A stretch of DNA of 64,000 bases from Sphaerisporangium melleum (lineage in GTDB: Bacteria; Actinomycetota; Actinomycetes; Streptosporangiales; Streptosporangiaceae), in the NCBI RefSeq assembly GCF_014646695.1, contig NZ_BMNT01000025.1:72186-136185 (forward strand), written 5' to 3'. Under the pieces are notes generated by a model. It saw nothing but the letters and a program-made list of their open reading frames with translations, did not search any database and had not been told where the DNA came from. The position numbers and the translations under genes were made by a program. Positions 1-8,913 of this stretch are shown here, piece by piece (the first letter of the stretch is position 1; the number at the start of each line of letters is the position of its first letter).

Positions 1-291
1 ATGCTGAACGTCGCCCGCGCGACCGTCGGCGACGCCGCCAACTACCTGCTGGAGAACGGCCTCGCCACGGTGGCCGTCAACGAGGGCAACGTCCTGTACG
101 TCGAGCTCCCGGCGGCCGTCGAGCTGACCATCTCCCAGACCGAGCCGGGCCTGCAGGGCGACCGCTCCACCGGCGGCACCAAGCCCGCGACGCTCGAGAC
201 CGGCGCCGAGATCAAGGTGCCGCTGTTCATCACCACGGGTGAGAAGGTCAAGGTCGACACTCGCACCGGCGAGTACCTCGGCCGGGCCTGA
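1..291 (+). CDS. efp: Elongation factor P, C-terminal half (cut by window edge)
   Basis: Translation factor that enters stalled ribosomes and speeds peptide-bond formation at proline runs. The 96 visible residues are the second half of the roughly 187-residue family. They end in the family signature: KPATLETG, then [20 protein letters not shown] and LGRA. The ATG at position 1 is an internal methionine; the gene starts upstream of the window. The stop codon (289-291) is one base before the GTG of nusB, so the two are probably co-transcribed and translationally coupled, as in other actinobacteria. Identity is clear; only the N-terminal KOW domain cannot be seen. Confidence 0.95.
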   Translation: MLNVARATVGDAANYLLENGLATVAVNEGNVLYVELPAAVELTISQTEPGLQGDRSTGGTKPATLETGAEIKVPLFITTGEKVKVDTRTGEYLGRA

Positions 292-292
292 G

Positions 293-703
293 GTGTCGGC
301 TCGCGGAAAGGCTCGCAGGCGCGCTCTCGACATCCTCTTCGAGGCGGAGCTGCGCGAGGAGCCTCCGGTCAGCGTGCTCGCCGAGCGAGTGGAGCGGGCG
401 GAACCGCCCGTCAACGAGTACACCGCCACACTGGTGGAGGGCGTGAGCCGGCATCGGCCGCGCATCGACGAGCTCATCTCGACCTACGCCGAGGGGTGGA
501 CCCTCGACCGCATGCCCGCCGTCGACCGTAACCTGCTGCGGGCCGGCACGTACGAGCTGCTGTGGGTCACCGACGTCCCGGAGGCCGTGGTGATCAGCGA
601 GTGGGTCCAGCTGGCCGCCGAGCTGTCCACCGACGAGTCGCCGCAGTTCGTCAACGGCCTGCTCGCCCGGTTCAAGCAGCTGAAGCCGTCACTGGCCCTC
701 TGA
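293..703 (+). CDS. nusB: Transcription antitermination factor NusB
   Basis: RNA-binding protein that joins NusE (S10) on boxA of rRNA leaders to keep RNA polymerase processive. The 136-residue product has the all-helical NusB pattern: an RRRALDILFEAELR start, then the central DRNLLRAGTYELLW segment and a C-terminal DESPQFVNGLLARF. I place the start at GTG 293, one base after the efp stop, because the protein then begins at SARGKARRRALDIL as the family does; the upstream in-frame ATG at 239 would add an unrelated tail read from inside efp. Identity is secure from sequence and from the efp-nusB pairing. Confidence 0.95.
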   Translation: MSARGKARRRALDILFEAELREEPPVSVLAERVERAEPPVNEYTATLVEGVSRHRPRIDELISTYAEGWTLDRMPAVDRNLLRAGTYELLWVTDVPEAVVISEWVQLAAELSTDESPQFVNGLLARFKQLKPSLAL

Positions 704-776
704 GGCGACCGGCGCGCCGCCCGCCTGGCGTAGGCTTGAGGCCGATCGACACGCTTTCGCAGGAGGCGAGCTGAAG

Positions 777-1538
777 TTGCGCACCGAAGGCGCCGCGCGC
801 CAGGCGGCCACCTCTCCGGCGGTGCGCACCGCCGTGGTGTGGGACGTTCTCCGGGCCACGCTGGCCGCTCGCGCGCGCGCCACCGGGCGTGAGCGGCTCG
901 ACATCGTCGACGCCGGCGGCGGCACCGGCGGGTTCGCGGTGCCGCTGGCCGAGCTCGGCCACGCGGTCACCGTCGTCGACCCCAGCCCCGACTCGCTGGC
1001 GGCCCTGGAACGCCGCGCCGCGGAGGCGGGGGTCGGCGTCAAGGGCATCCAGGGCGACGCCTCCGACCTGCGCGACCTGCTGGAGCCCCGCTGCGCCGAC
1101 CTGGTCTTGTGCCACAGCGTCCTTGAGTACGTCGAGGACCCCGCGGGCGCCCTGTCGGCCGTCGCGGCGCTGCTCAGACCGGGCGGGGTGATCAGCGTGC
1201 TGGCGGCCAACCCGGTCGCCACGGCGATCCACCGCTCGCTGTCGGGCCACTTCGACGAGGCCAGGCAGGTCCTCACCGACCCCGCCGGCCGCTGGGGCGA
1301 GCAGGATCCCACGCCCCGCCGCTTCAGCGCCGAGGCACTCGCCGGGCTGCTGACGGCGGCCGGGTTCGTGCCCGGCGAGACCAGCGGCGTGCGGGTCTTC
1401 GCCGACCTGGTGCCCGGCCGGCTGCTGGACGGCGAGCCGAGGGCGGCCCGGGCCCTGATCGCGCTCGAGCAGGCCGCCGCCGCCCACCCGGTGCTGCGTG
1501 ACATCGCCACCCAGCTCCATCTCCTCGGCCACCGGTGA
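777..1538 (+). CDS. Class I SAM-dependent methyltransferase
   Basis: A 253-residue Rossmann-fold methyltransferase. The SAM-binding motif I is VDAGGGTGGFAVPLAELG (about residues 43-60), followed by an acidic strand end (VTVVDPSPDSL) and motif IV around LVLCHSVLEYVEDP, then LRPGG, which is the pattern of CmoA/UbiE-like enzymes. The substrate cannot be inferred. The start is TTG 777, supported by AGGAGG at 761-766 ten bases upstream; no ATG or GTG gives a better placement. It lies just upstream of dinB, an order I associate with other actinomycetes, but dinB has its own promoter, so a functional link is not implied. Confidence 0.8.
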   Translation: MRTEGAARQAATSPAVRTAVVWDVLRATLAARARATGRERLDIVDAGGGTGGFAVPLAELGHAVTVVDPSPDSLAALERRAAEAGVGVKGIQGDASDLRDLLEPRCADLVLCHSVLEYVEDPAGALSAVAALLRPGGVISVLAANPVATAIHRSLSGHFDEARQVLTDPAGRWGEQDPTPRRFSAEALAGLLTAAGFVPGETSGVRVFADLVPGRLLDGEPRAARALIALEQAAAAHPVLRDIATQLHLLGHR

Positions 1539-1580
1539 GCGCTCCGGCCGGGACGTCCCGGCCCCCGTGCCGAGCCTGGC

Positions 1581-1613
1581 CGCTAGAACGCCTGTTCGGC
1601 TAGGATGTCATCG
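1581..1613 (+). promoter_or_regulatory. Putative LexA (SOS) box and promoter of dinB
   Basis: GAAC-GCCT-GTTC at 1586-1597 fits the Gram-positive LexA operator (CGAAC-N4-GTTCG type). Four bases later lies TAGGAT (1601-1606), a good -10 element of the TANNNT class. The GTG start of dinB at 1613 is seven bases past the -10, where transcription would begin, so the mRNA is probably leaderless. A LexA dimer here would cover the spacer next to the -10. No convincing -35 is visible. The match is by eye; SOS control of Y-family polymerases is known, its operation here is inferred. Confidence 0.6.
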
Positions 1614-2866
1614 TGTCGCGCAAGCAGGTCCTGCGGTCCGATCCCGGGCAGGTCCCCGTCCCCGGCCAGGCGCCGGCCGACGACACCGGCTGCCCGATCC
1701 TGCACGTCGACATGGACGCCTTCTACGCCGGCGTCGAGCTGCTCGACCGCCCCGAGCTGAGGGGCACGCCGGTCATCGTCGGCGCGGCCGGCGCGCGGGG
1801 CGTCGTGCTGAGCGCCACCTATGAGGCCAGGAGGTTCGGGGTCCACTCGGCCATGCCGATGACCCGCGCCCGCCGCCTGTGTCCGCAGGCGGTCGTCATC
1901 CCGCCCAGCCACGGCAAGTACGCCGAGGTCTCCAAAGGCGTGATGGAGATCTTCCGCGCGATCACCCCCGAGGTCGAGCCGATCGCCTCCGACGAGGCGT
2001 TCCTCGACGTGCGCGGGGCCGTGCGCCGGCTCGGCTCCCCGGCGCGCATCGCCGCGCTGATCCGGGCCGAGGTCGCCGAGCGCCACGGCATCACCTGCTC
2101 GGTGGGCGTGGCGAGCACCAAGTTCGTCGCCAAGCTCGCCTCCCGGCACTGCAAGCCGGACGGCCTGCTGGTCGTCCCCGCCGACCGGGTGGTGGAGTTC
2201 CTCCATCCGCTGCCCGTCGCGGCCCTGTGGGGCGTCGGCGAGCGCACCGAGCAGGCCCTGGTGCGCCTCGGCATCAAGACGGTGGGCGACCTCGCCCATG
2301 TGCCCGCCTCGACGCTCCAGCGCGAGTTCGGGGCCGTCGGTGCCCATCTGGCCGAGCTCGCCTGGGGGCGCGACGAGCGCCGGGTCACCCCGCACGCCCC
2401 CGACAAGAGCATCGGCGCCGAAGAGACCTTCCCCTACGACGTGGACGACCCCGACGCCATCCGCCGCGAGTTGCTGAGGCTGTCGGAGCGGGTGGCCGCC
2501 CGGCTGCGCGCCGGGGGGCACATCGGCCGCACGGTGAGCGTCAAGCTCCGCCGGGCCGACTTCACGACGATCACTCGTGCCCGCACTCTGCGGGAGGCCA
2601 CAGATGTGGCGAAAGAGATATATGCCACTGCCTGTGAGCTGTACCACGCCGCAGGGCTCGATCGGGTGCGGCTTCGCCTGGTCGGCGTGCGGGTCGAGAA
2701 CCTCCGTCCCGCGGGCACGGCGACCCACCAGCTCGGCCTCGGCGAGCGGGAAACCGGCTGGCGGGAGGCCGAAATGGCGATGGACAGGGCCGCTCGCAGA
2801 TTCGGGCCGGAAGCCGTCCGCCCGGCCTCGCTTGTTCGCCCCAGGTTTGATGGAATGGATCTATGA
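1613..2866 (+). CDS. dinB: DNA polymerase IV (Y-family translesion polymerase)
   Basis: Error-prone polymerase that copies past damaged bases. The 417-residue protein carries the two catalytic carboxylate motifs: HVDMDAFYAGVE near residue 30 and SDEAFLDV near 125. These are followed by the CSVGVASTKFVAKLAS palm segment, a helix-hairpin-helix thumb (LWGVGERTEQALVRLGIKTV) and a little-finger domain. Its C-terminus (RRFGPEAVRPASLV) resembles the family end but shows no clear clamp-binding QLxLF motif beyond THQLGLGE. The start is GTG 1613; no ribosome-binding site precedes it, which fits a leaderless transcript from the promoter with the LexA-like box directly upstream. Confidence 0.93.
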   Translation: MSRKQVLRSDPGQVPVPGQAPADDTGCPILHVDMDAFYAGVELLDRPELRGTPVIVGAAGARGVVLSATYEARRFGVHSAMPMTRARRLCPQAVVIPPSHGKYAEVSKGVMEIFRAITPEVEPIASDEAFLDVRGAVRRLGSPARIAALIRAEVAERHGITCSVGVASTKFVAKLASRHCKPDGLLVVPADRVVEFLHPLPVAALWGVGERTEQALVRLGIKTVGDLAHVPASTLQREFGAVGAHLAELAWGRDERRVTPHAPDKSIGAEETFPYDVDDPDAIRRELLRLSERVAARLRAGGHIGRTVSVKLRRADFTTITRARTLREATDVAKEIYATACELYHAAGLDRVRLRLVGVRVENLRPAGTATHQLGLGERETGWREAEMAMDRAARRFGPEAVRPASLVRPRFDGMDL

Positions 2867-3013
2867 CGTCACCTCCGGTTTGGTCTACGTTGGACGTTTT
2901 CTTTCGCCTACGTCTACAGCCTCGTATTCTGGGGATAACCGACCGCGAGGTCCGGACACCTTGTGGTGCCCGTTGCCGTCTTCCCCGACTAGGGGCCGTC
3001 CTTGGGAGGCGCC

Positions 3014-3403
3014 GTGCCGCTCTCTGAGCACGAGCAGCGCTTGCTCGACCAGATCGAGCAGGCCCTCTACGCCGAGGACCCGAAGTGGGCCAATACCGTT
3101 CGGATCAGTGATCCACGCAACCACTACAAGCGCCGCCTGGTCAAAGCCTCCATCGGCTTCGTCCTGGGCGTCGTGCTGTTGATGGTCGGCGTGGTGGCAC
3201 CGATCATCCCACTCGGTGTCGGCGGCTTTGTGGTCATGCTCGCCGCGTGTCTGTGGGGCCTGTCCAGCTGGAAACGCATGAACGGGTTCGGTGGTGAGGC
3301 GAGGCCGGGCGCGACCGGCAAGCAGGATCGCCGGCGTGCCGCACGGCCCGGTTTCATGGAGCGCATGGAGGAGCGCTGGCGCCGCAGGGGCGAGGAACGC
3401 TGA
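3014..3403 (+). CDS. DUF3040 family small membrane protein
   Basis: A 129-residue protein of the actinobacterial DUF3040 family, whose function is unknown. It starts with the diagnostic PLSEHEQRLLDQIEQALYAE, then has a basic segment (HYKRRLVK) and two adjacent hydrophobic helices (about residues 44-87), and ends in a highly charged cytoplasmic-looking tail. The start is GTG 3014, preceded by GGGAGG at 3004-3009; the in-frame TTG at 3002 lies within that ribosome-binding site and is rejected. The gene stands alone after dinB, and a strong palindromic terminator follows at 3545-3580. Confidence 0.85.
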   Translation: MPLSEHEQRLLDQIEQALYAEDPKWANTVRISDPRNHYKRRLVKASIGFVLGVVLLMVGVVAPIIPLGVGGFVVMLAACLWGLSSWKRMNGFGGEARPGATGKQDRRRAARPGFMERMEERWRRRGEER

Positions 3404-3544
3404 TTGTCCGGCGGGTCCCGCCGTGCCCCGCACGGCGCACCGCCCGCCTCCGGTGACGGCGAGACCTCATCTTCCCCGGCGGCGCGGCGTGCCCGCCTGA
3501 CGGCCCACGGGCACCACCATGACGATCCATGATCGACCGCGACG

Positions 3545-3580
3545 CGTTGAAGGCCCGCAGATATCTGCGGGCCTTCAACG
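3545..3580. terminator. Perfect 36-bp palindrome, bidirectional terminator
   Basis: Two 18-base arms beginning CGTTGAAGGCCCGCAG are exact reverse complements with no spacer. It sits between the convergent DUF3040 gene (ends 3403) and the transglutaminase gene (ends 3647). Transcribed from either side it would form a long GC-rich hairpin; there is only a weak T run, as is common for actinomycete terminators. Confidence 0.75.
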
Positions 3581-3646
3581 CTGTGACCGCTCACCTCCGC
3601 CCGTCCCGTCCTGCCCGGGCCGGTGCGGGCCCGGGCAGGGGAGCGG

Positions 3647-6124
3647 TCAGCGCCGGGAGCCGGTGAGCACCGGCCCGTCGGCCCGCCGCTCCGGGTCCAC
3701 AGGCTCGGCGGAGCCCCGGCGGCGCGCGGGCCAGGGCCGCAGCGTCTCCAGCAGGTCGAAGGTGTCCAGGACCTTCTCACCCGCCCCGCGCAGCCTGCGC
3801 AGCGTGGAGGGCGGCAACAGGGTGGCGCGCAGCCGCCGCCCGCGCGGCGCCTGGCCGCGCAGTGTGTCCCGCACCCGCCGCAGGTCGCCGTCCAGCGCGC
3901 CGACCGCGCCCGGCGTCCGGGCGTACCGCATGCGCTCCTCGGCCGCCGCGATCGCGGTGATCGAGGCGGCGGCCTCGCCCTCCAGCCCGCACTGGGCCAC
4001 GAGCCGCCGGGCCAGCGCGCGCGGAGTCTCGCTCGGCTCGTACCCGAGGCCCAGGTCGTACAGCGTGTCGGTCAGCTCCTGCCAGGAGGCGTGCACGGCC
4101 ATGCCCAGCCGCGCCGCCGGCCGGGCGTCGGCCGCCGCCGTGTGAGCCCCGGCGGGCCCGGTGGCGCCGGCCCGCATCCAGGCCCGGCGGCGCCGGTGGC
4201 GCAGCGCCGCCCGCCACACCGCGGGGATCAGCCCGATGAGCAGCAGGACGCCCACGCCGGCGGCGATCGTCAGCGCCGGTGACGTGCCCGCGGCCGGCTC
4301 CTGCGTACCGGCGAGTCCCTCGGCGTCGGGATCACGCGGGTCGCGCCGGGTGGCGGCCGGGTCGCCGGTGGGGTCACTGGTGGCGGGGTCCTCGCTCGGC
4401 CCGGCGCTCGGGGTGTCCCCGGTCGGACCGGTGACCGGCGGCCGGCTGTAGTCCGGCACCCGGGCCGTGGCCTGGCCGAGGCCGCCCGCCGGAGTGGGCT
4501 CGAACCGCAGCCATCCGGCCCCCGGGAAGTACAGCTCGGGCCAGGCGTGCAGGTCATGGGTGCGCACCTGCCAGGCGCCGTCGGCGTAGCTGCCCCCGGT
4601 GTAGCCGATGCTCACCCGCGCGGGGATGCCGAGGACCCGGGCCATCACCGCCATGGCCGCGGCGAACTGCTCGCAGTAGCCGGTCCGGTTGCGCAGGAAG
4701 TCCGCCAGCGCCTGGTTGCCGTTGCCCTGGGTCTGCAGGCTGTAGAGGAAGTCGCCTCCGGTGAACCACGACTGCAGCCTGACCGCCGCCTCGTACGGCG
4801 AGCCGGCGTCCGCGGTCACGTCGCGGGCCATCCCCCTGATCATCGGCGGCAGGTCGGGAGGCAGGTCCAGGTAGCGGGCGTCGAACCTCGGGTCGGTGGC
4901 GCTGGGCAGCGCGCGCAGATCGTCGTAGGCCGGCTGCGGATCCTGCCCGGTGACGGTGTAGGACTGCCCGCCGGCGGTGTCCCGGGTGGAGAACACCATG
5001 AGCGTGCCGCGGTCGGCGCGCCAGTCGCCGTCGATCTCCACGGTCGTGGACGGGTAGGGCAGCGGCAGGAAGCTCAGCCCCTCCACGTCGTCGTTCACCC
5101 TGACCTCGGTGCGCACCTGCTTGACCGGGACCTGCTCGGTCAGGCCGGGCGGCGGCGGCATCGGCCCCAGGGACACGCGGTCCTCGGGACGGCCCTTGGG
5201 CTGTGACATCGTCCAGCGTTCGCCGTCGAAGGTGTCCAGCGAGTAGACCCGCAGGTAGCGCGGGACGCCGTCGTTGTTGGTGTAGGTCAGCACGGTGAAG
5301 TCGCGCGGCTGGATGAGCTGGCCGCGCAGGTTGGCGATCGGGTCGGGGATGGTGATCGTGTTGCCGCCCCTGCCGTTGCCCGAGCCCACTCCGAAGCCGA
5401 ACAGCGGGCTCGGCTCCAGCGTGGGCAGCAGCGCGGGCAGCACCACGGCGAGCGCGATGGCGGCGACGCCGATGCGCTTGCCGTTCAGCGAGATCTGGCC
5501 GGTGTCCATCTGCGTGCGCGCCCCGGCGGCGCGCGACTGGCGCACCAGCACGGCCCGCCCCCACCGGCCGAGTCGCTCGCGCCCGTCCGCGGCGAGCAGG
5601 CCCAGGTAGCCGAGCGCGCCGATGATGAACACCGGCCAGCCGATGGGGTCGGCCAGCACCGCGGCGGGCACGGTGAACAGGGCCAGCAGAGGCAGCCCCG
5701 CCAGCGCCGCCCGGCGCAGCCGTACGGCCAGCAGGTCGACCAGGACGGCGATCAGGCCGATGCCGCCCACGGTGAGCAGCGAGATCGGCGAGTTGGCCGG
5801 CACCGGGGCGGCGTAGCGCTGGATGTCGGTGAAGCCCTGGTCGAGCAGGTCCAGCAGGCTGGCGACCGAGTCCCTGGTGGGGACGAGCCAGGCCCAGTTG
5901 TCCGGCCGGGTGAACACCACGCCGAGGTAGACCAGCAGGGCGAGCAGCTCGGCCGGCGGGCCGGCCCAGCGCGGCACGCCGTCGCGGGTGGTGAGCACCG
6001 AGACGGTGACGACCACGGTGACCGCTCCCATGCCGGCCCAGAACCACAGGCCGCCATGGAACAGCGGGTAGAGGGTGATCGAGGTCGCGGCCGTGGCGAG
6101 GCCGGCCGCGATCGGTAGTCTCAT
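3647..6124 (-). CDS. TgpA-like transmembrane transglutaminase-domain protein
   Basis: An 825-residue membrane protein. The N-terminal third has about seven hydrophobic helices (DUF3488/TgpA N region). An extracytoplasmic transglutaminase-core domain follows, with the cysteine of GYCEQFA near residue 484 and the histidine of THDLHAWPE near 526; the usual third acid is in FEPTP, a Glu instead of Asp. Next come a Pro/Thr/Asp-rich linker, one more helix (LTIAAGVGVLLLIGLIPAVW) and a C-terminal DUF4129-like cytoplasmic region. It is the last gene of a coupled moxR-DUF58-tgpA operon (4-bp ATGA overlap with the DUF58 gene). Such loci are linked to envelope protein maturation; its substrate is unknown. 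The ATG at 6124 is chosen for the overlap and the immediate membrane helix. Confidence 0.85.
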   Translation of the reverse strand: MRLPIAAGLATAATSITLYPLFHGGLWFWAGMGAVTVVVTVSVLTTRDGVPRWAGPPAELLALLVYLGVVFTRPDNWAWLVPTRDSVASLLDLLDQGFTDIQRYAAPVPANSPISLLTVGGIGLIAVLVDLLAVRLRRAALAGLPLLALFTVPAAVLADPIGWPVFIIGALGYLGLLAADGRERLGRWGRAVLVRQSRAAGARTQMDTGQISLNGKRIGVAAIALAVVLPALLPTLEPSPLFGFGVGSGNGRGGNTITIPDPIANLRGQLIQPRDFTVLTYTNNDGVPRYLRVYSLDTFDGERWTMSQPKGRPEDRVSLGPMPPPPGLTEQVPVKQVRTEVRVNDDVEGLSFLPLPYPSTTVEIDGDWRADRGTLMVFSTRDTAGGQSYTVTGQDPQPAYDDLRALPSATDPRFDARYLDLPPDLPPMIRGMARDVTADAGSPYEAAVRLQSWFTGGDFLYSLQTQGNGNQALADFLRNRTGYCEQFAAAMAVMARVLGIPARVSIGYTGGSYADGAWQVRTHDLHAWPELYFPGAGWLRFEPTPAGGLGQATARVPDYSRPPVTGPTGDTPSAGPSEDPATSDPTGDPAATRRDPRDPDAEGLAGTQEPAAGTSPALTIAAGVGVLLLIGLIPAVWRAALRHRRRRAWMRAGATGPAGAHTAAADARPAARLGMAVHASWQELTDTLYDLGLGYEPSETPRALARRLVAQCGLEGEAAASITAIAAAEERMRYARTPGAVGALDGDLRRVRDTLRGQAPRGRRLRATLLPPSTLRRLRGAGEKVLDTFDLLETLRPWPARRRGSAEPVDPERRADGPVLTGSRR

Positions 6125-7401
6125 GCCGCGTCTCCTGCCGTGATCGTCTCCGGCGGGCCGGTGAACCGGGAGCTCTGCCCGGCGTCCTGCCACACCTCGG
6201 CCGGCGAGGTGCCGGCGGGTAGCCGTACGACGCGCCAGCCGGCTCCGGCCAGCACGGTGCGCGCCCGTTCGAACGTCTCGTCCACCTGGGAATGGTGGGC
6301 CGGGGACTGCTGCCAGGTGCGCGTCTCCAGCATCACCGCGACGCCGGTGACCCCGCCGCCGCGCAGCCGGGCCAGCGCCTGGGCCTCTTCCAGGTCCAGC
6401 TCGCCGAGGACGGCGACGACCAGGCCGTCTCCGCCGCCCTGGCGCAGCGCGGCGACGCCGGACTCCAGCGAGCGGGCCGTGCTCTGCCGGACGACGGCGA
6501 GCGCGTCGAGCAGGGCGTGCCCGGCGCCGGTGTCGGGCAGGTGCTGGGCGCCCTGGTCGGTGACCAGGCGCAGCCCGAGGCCGTCGCGGGCGAGCTGCAT
6601 CCCGATCGAGGCCGCGGCCGAGACCGCCACCTCGAACGACGAACGGGGACCCTCCCCGCGGTGCGCGTGCCTGCGCGTGTCCAGCAGCAGCGCCCCGCGG
6701 CTCTGCCACTGCTGCTCCTCACGGCGCACCATCAGCTCGCCGTACCGGGCGGTGGACCGCCAGTGGACGCGGCGCAGGTCGTCGCCCTGGCGGTACTCGC
6801 GCGGGCCGACGTCGTCGTCGCCCGCCGCCGCGACGCTGGTGCTGCGGCTGTCCCCGCCACCGGTCAGCTCGCCCGACAGGCGCACGTGGGGGAGCGGCAC
6901 GACCTGGGGGAGGACCATCAGCGTGTCGCCGGCGGTGAAGTCGCGGGTGAGCTCCACCAGGCCGAAGGGGTCGGCGATGCGCACCGACAGCGGCCCGATG
7001 GGGAACCTGCCGCGCAGGTCGGAGCGCACCTTGTAGTCGATCTCCCGGATGCCCCGGGACTCCACCCGGTCCAGGACGAACCGGGGACGGGTGCCCACGG
7101 CGTAGGGGACGGTGTCCTCGACCAGCAGCAGCCCGGTCGGCAGGCGGGTGACGTTCTCCAGCCGGATGGTGACCGTGCTGTCGGCGCCGACCTCGACCCG
7201 CGCGGGGTCCAGCCGCCGCGCGCAGCTCAGGCGGTAGCGGGTGCGCGCGACGACCAGGGCGGCGAGCAACGGCAGCGTGATGATCAGTACGGCGACCCGC
7301 AGCAGGTCGTGCTCGCCGAGGAGGATCGCGCACAGCAGCGCCGCCAAGCCCGAGGCCAGGAACGAGCGGCCACGTGAGGTGAGCGCCCGAAGGCCGGCCA
7401 T
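6121..7401 (-). CDS. DUF58 domain protein, partner of MoxR ATPase
   Basis: A 426-residue protein. Two N-terminal membrane helices (ASGLAALLCAILLG and VAVLIITLPLLAALVVA) lead into a beta-rich segment, and the DUF58 signature follows: DDDVGPREYRQGDDLRRVHW, then RSTARYGELMVRREE near residues 210-245. The C-terminal part resembles a von Willebrand A fold (GALLLDTR). In known MoxR systems such proteins act with the AAA+ ATPase in folding or metal insertion of client proteins. ATG 7401 overlaps the moxR stop by 4 bp and its own stop overlaps the transglutaminase start by 4 bp, so all three should be made together. The client is unknown. Confidence 0.85.
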   Translation of the reverse strand: MAGLRALTSRGRSFLASGLAALLCAILLGEHDLLRVAVLIITLPLLAALVVARTRYRLSCARRLDPARVEVGADSTVTIRLENVTRLPTGLLLVEDTVPYAVGTRPRFVLDRVESRGIREIDYKVRSDLRGRFPIGPLSVRIADPFGLVELTRDFTAGDTLMVLPQVVPLPHVRLSGELTGGGDSRSTSVAAAGDDDVGPREYRQGDDLRRVHWRSTARYGELMVRREEQQWQSRGALLLDTRRHAHRGEGPRSSFEVAVSAAASIGMQLARDGLGLRLVTDQGAQHLPDTGAGHALLDALAVVRQSTARSLESGVAALRQGGGDGLVVAVLGELDLEEAQALARLRGGGVTGVAVMLETRTWQQSPAHHSQVDETFERARTVLAGAGWRVVRLPAGTSPAEVWQDAGQSSRFTGPPETITAGDAA

Positions 7402-8405
7402 CACCGGTCCGGTCCCGCCCCGTCGACCCCCCTCTCCCGGCTCTCCGGCACGGGGACACGGCGGACCAGTTCGGCCAGGACGTGCTCGGGGCGGCGGCGC
7501 CGGCCCTGGGCCTCCAGGCTCGGGAGCAGGCGGTGCGCCAGCACCGGGACGGCGAGGTCCTGCAGGTCGTCGGGGATGACGTAGTCGCGGCCGGACATGG
7601 CCGCGTGCGCGCGGGCGGCGCGCACCAGGTGGAGGGTGGCGCGCGGGGACGCGCCGAGCCGCAGGTCGGGGGACTCGCGGGTGGCGGCCACCAGGTCGAC
7701 CGCGTACTTCTTCACCGCCTGGGAGACGTACACGGCCCGCACGGCGTCGATCAGGGCCTTGACCTCGGCGGTCGTGGCGACCGGCTCCAGCTTGTCCAGC
7801 GGCGAGGCGGCGCCGTGCACGTCGAGCATCTCCAGCTCGGCGGCCGGCCCGGGATAGCCCATGGCGATGCGGGCGGTGAAGCGGTCGCGCTGGGCCTCGG
7901 GGAGGGGATAGGTGCCCTCCATCTCGATCGGGTTCTGGGTCGCGATGACCATGAAAGGCGTCTCGAGCGGATAGGTGACGCCGTCGACGGTGACCTGGTG
8001 TTCCTCCATGCACTCCAGCAGCGCCGACTGGGTCTTGGGGGAGGCACGGTTGATCTCGTCGCCGACGACGATGCTGGCGAAGATGGGCCCGGGTTTGAAC
8101 TCGAACTCGCGCGACTGCTGGTTGAAGGCGCTGACGCCCGTGATGTCGCTGGGAAGCAGATCGGGGGTGAACTGGACACGGCGCACGGGGCAGTCGATGG
8201 ACCTGGCCAGCGCCTTGGCGAGCATCGTCTTGCCGACGCCCGGCACGTCCTCGATGAGCAGGTGCCCCTCGGCGAGCAGCACCGTGAGGGTGAGCCGGAC
8301 GACGTCGTCCTTACCCTCGATGACCGATTCGATCGCCTCACGGATCCGGTGCGCCGTGGCGACCAGACCTTCAAGCTCCTGTCCGACATCGTGGGTTATT
8401 CCCAC
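7401..8405 (-). CDS. moxR: MoxR family AAA+ ATPase
   Basis: A 334-residue AAA+ chaperone ATPase. Walker A is EDVPGVGKTMLAKALA (about residues 50-65), Walker B is VVGDEINRASPKTQ, sensor 1 is FMVIATQNPIE, and the C-terminal lid contains GASPRATLHLVRAARAHA. The start is GTG 8405 with GGAGG about six bases upstream on the minus strand; the ATG slightly farther upstream is out of frame and stops after six codons. As first gene of the moxR-DUF58-transglutaminase operon it probably energises the conformational work of the two membrane partners. Its promoter must lie in the 670-bp gap before mraZ, but I could not find a clear -10/-35 pair for it. Confidence 0.92.
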   Translation of the reverse strand: MGITHDVGQELEGLVATAHRIREAIESVIEGKDDVVRLTLTVLLAEGHLLIEDVPGVGKTMLAKALARSIDCPVRRVQFTPDLLPSDITGVSAFNQQSREFEFKPGPIFASIVVGDEINRASPKTQSALLECMEEHQVTVDGVTYPLETPFMVIATQNPIEMEGTYPLPEAQRDRFTARIAMGYPGPAAELEMLDVHGAASPLDKLEPVATTAEVKALIDAVRAVYVSQAVKKYAVDLVAATRESPDLRLGASPRATLHLVRAARAHAAMSGRDYVIPDDLQDLAVPVLAHRLLPSLEAQGRRRRPEHVLAELVRRVPVPESRERGVDGAGPDR

Positions 8406-8774
8406 CGGGCCTCCATGAGGGTGTGGCAGCCCCGCGCCGGGGATGTCATGCGGGGGACTTTGCTTTCCTTTTTCATTGTGCGTACCGACACTACGGTGCT
8501 CGCGGTTCCGGGGCGACTTTCCCTCGAATTGGGGATGAACGTCCCTAGTGTTCCGCTCTGAGGTCGCGTTCCGATCCCGTCATCGTCCGCGATCCGTGAC
8601 ACGAACGCCCCGCCGTTCCCTGCTCCCCGGCATTCCCGGCGTCACCCCGGGCCCCACGGGTACCGCCCCGGTGCGGGCGGGCGCGGCCTCTCGTGTCCCG
8701 GCCGGGCGGCCTTCCTCCAGAGGGCTTCACCCGCCCATGGATGACGCACGGAAAGGGCCGCCCGCGTTTTCCCG

Positions 8775-8790
8775 CTCCACTTTCCTCCAC
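8775..8790 (-). promoter_or_regulatory. Reverse-oriented pair of MraZ-like boxes (distal)
   Basis: CTCCAC occurs at 8775-8780 and again at 8785-8790, i.e. GTGGAG twice on the minus strand with the same 10-bp period as the boxes over the mraZ promoter. The spacing match makes chance less likely, but two hexamers in GC-rich DNA are weak evidence alone. Confidence 0.35.
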
Positions 8791-8913
8791 CGCGGGCCGC
8801 GCCTTTCCCGCCGCGATCCTGCGCCCGTACGGCGGGGCTCCGTGGAAGGCGCCCGGGGGGCCCGCGTGCGGGGCTTGCGACACGCCCGTGGGCGTGGTGG
8901 GCGGCTCACGGCG

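Noticed and set aside
3545..3580. 36-bp palindrome as an insertion-sequence end or recombination site
   Set aside because: No transposase, target duplication or second copy is visible; the position between two convergent genes fits a terminator.
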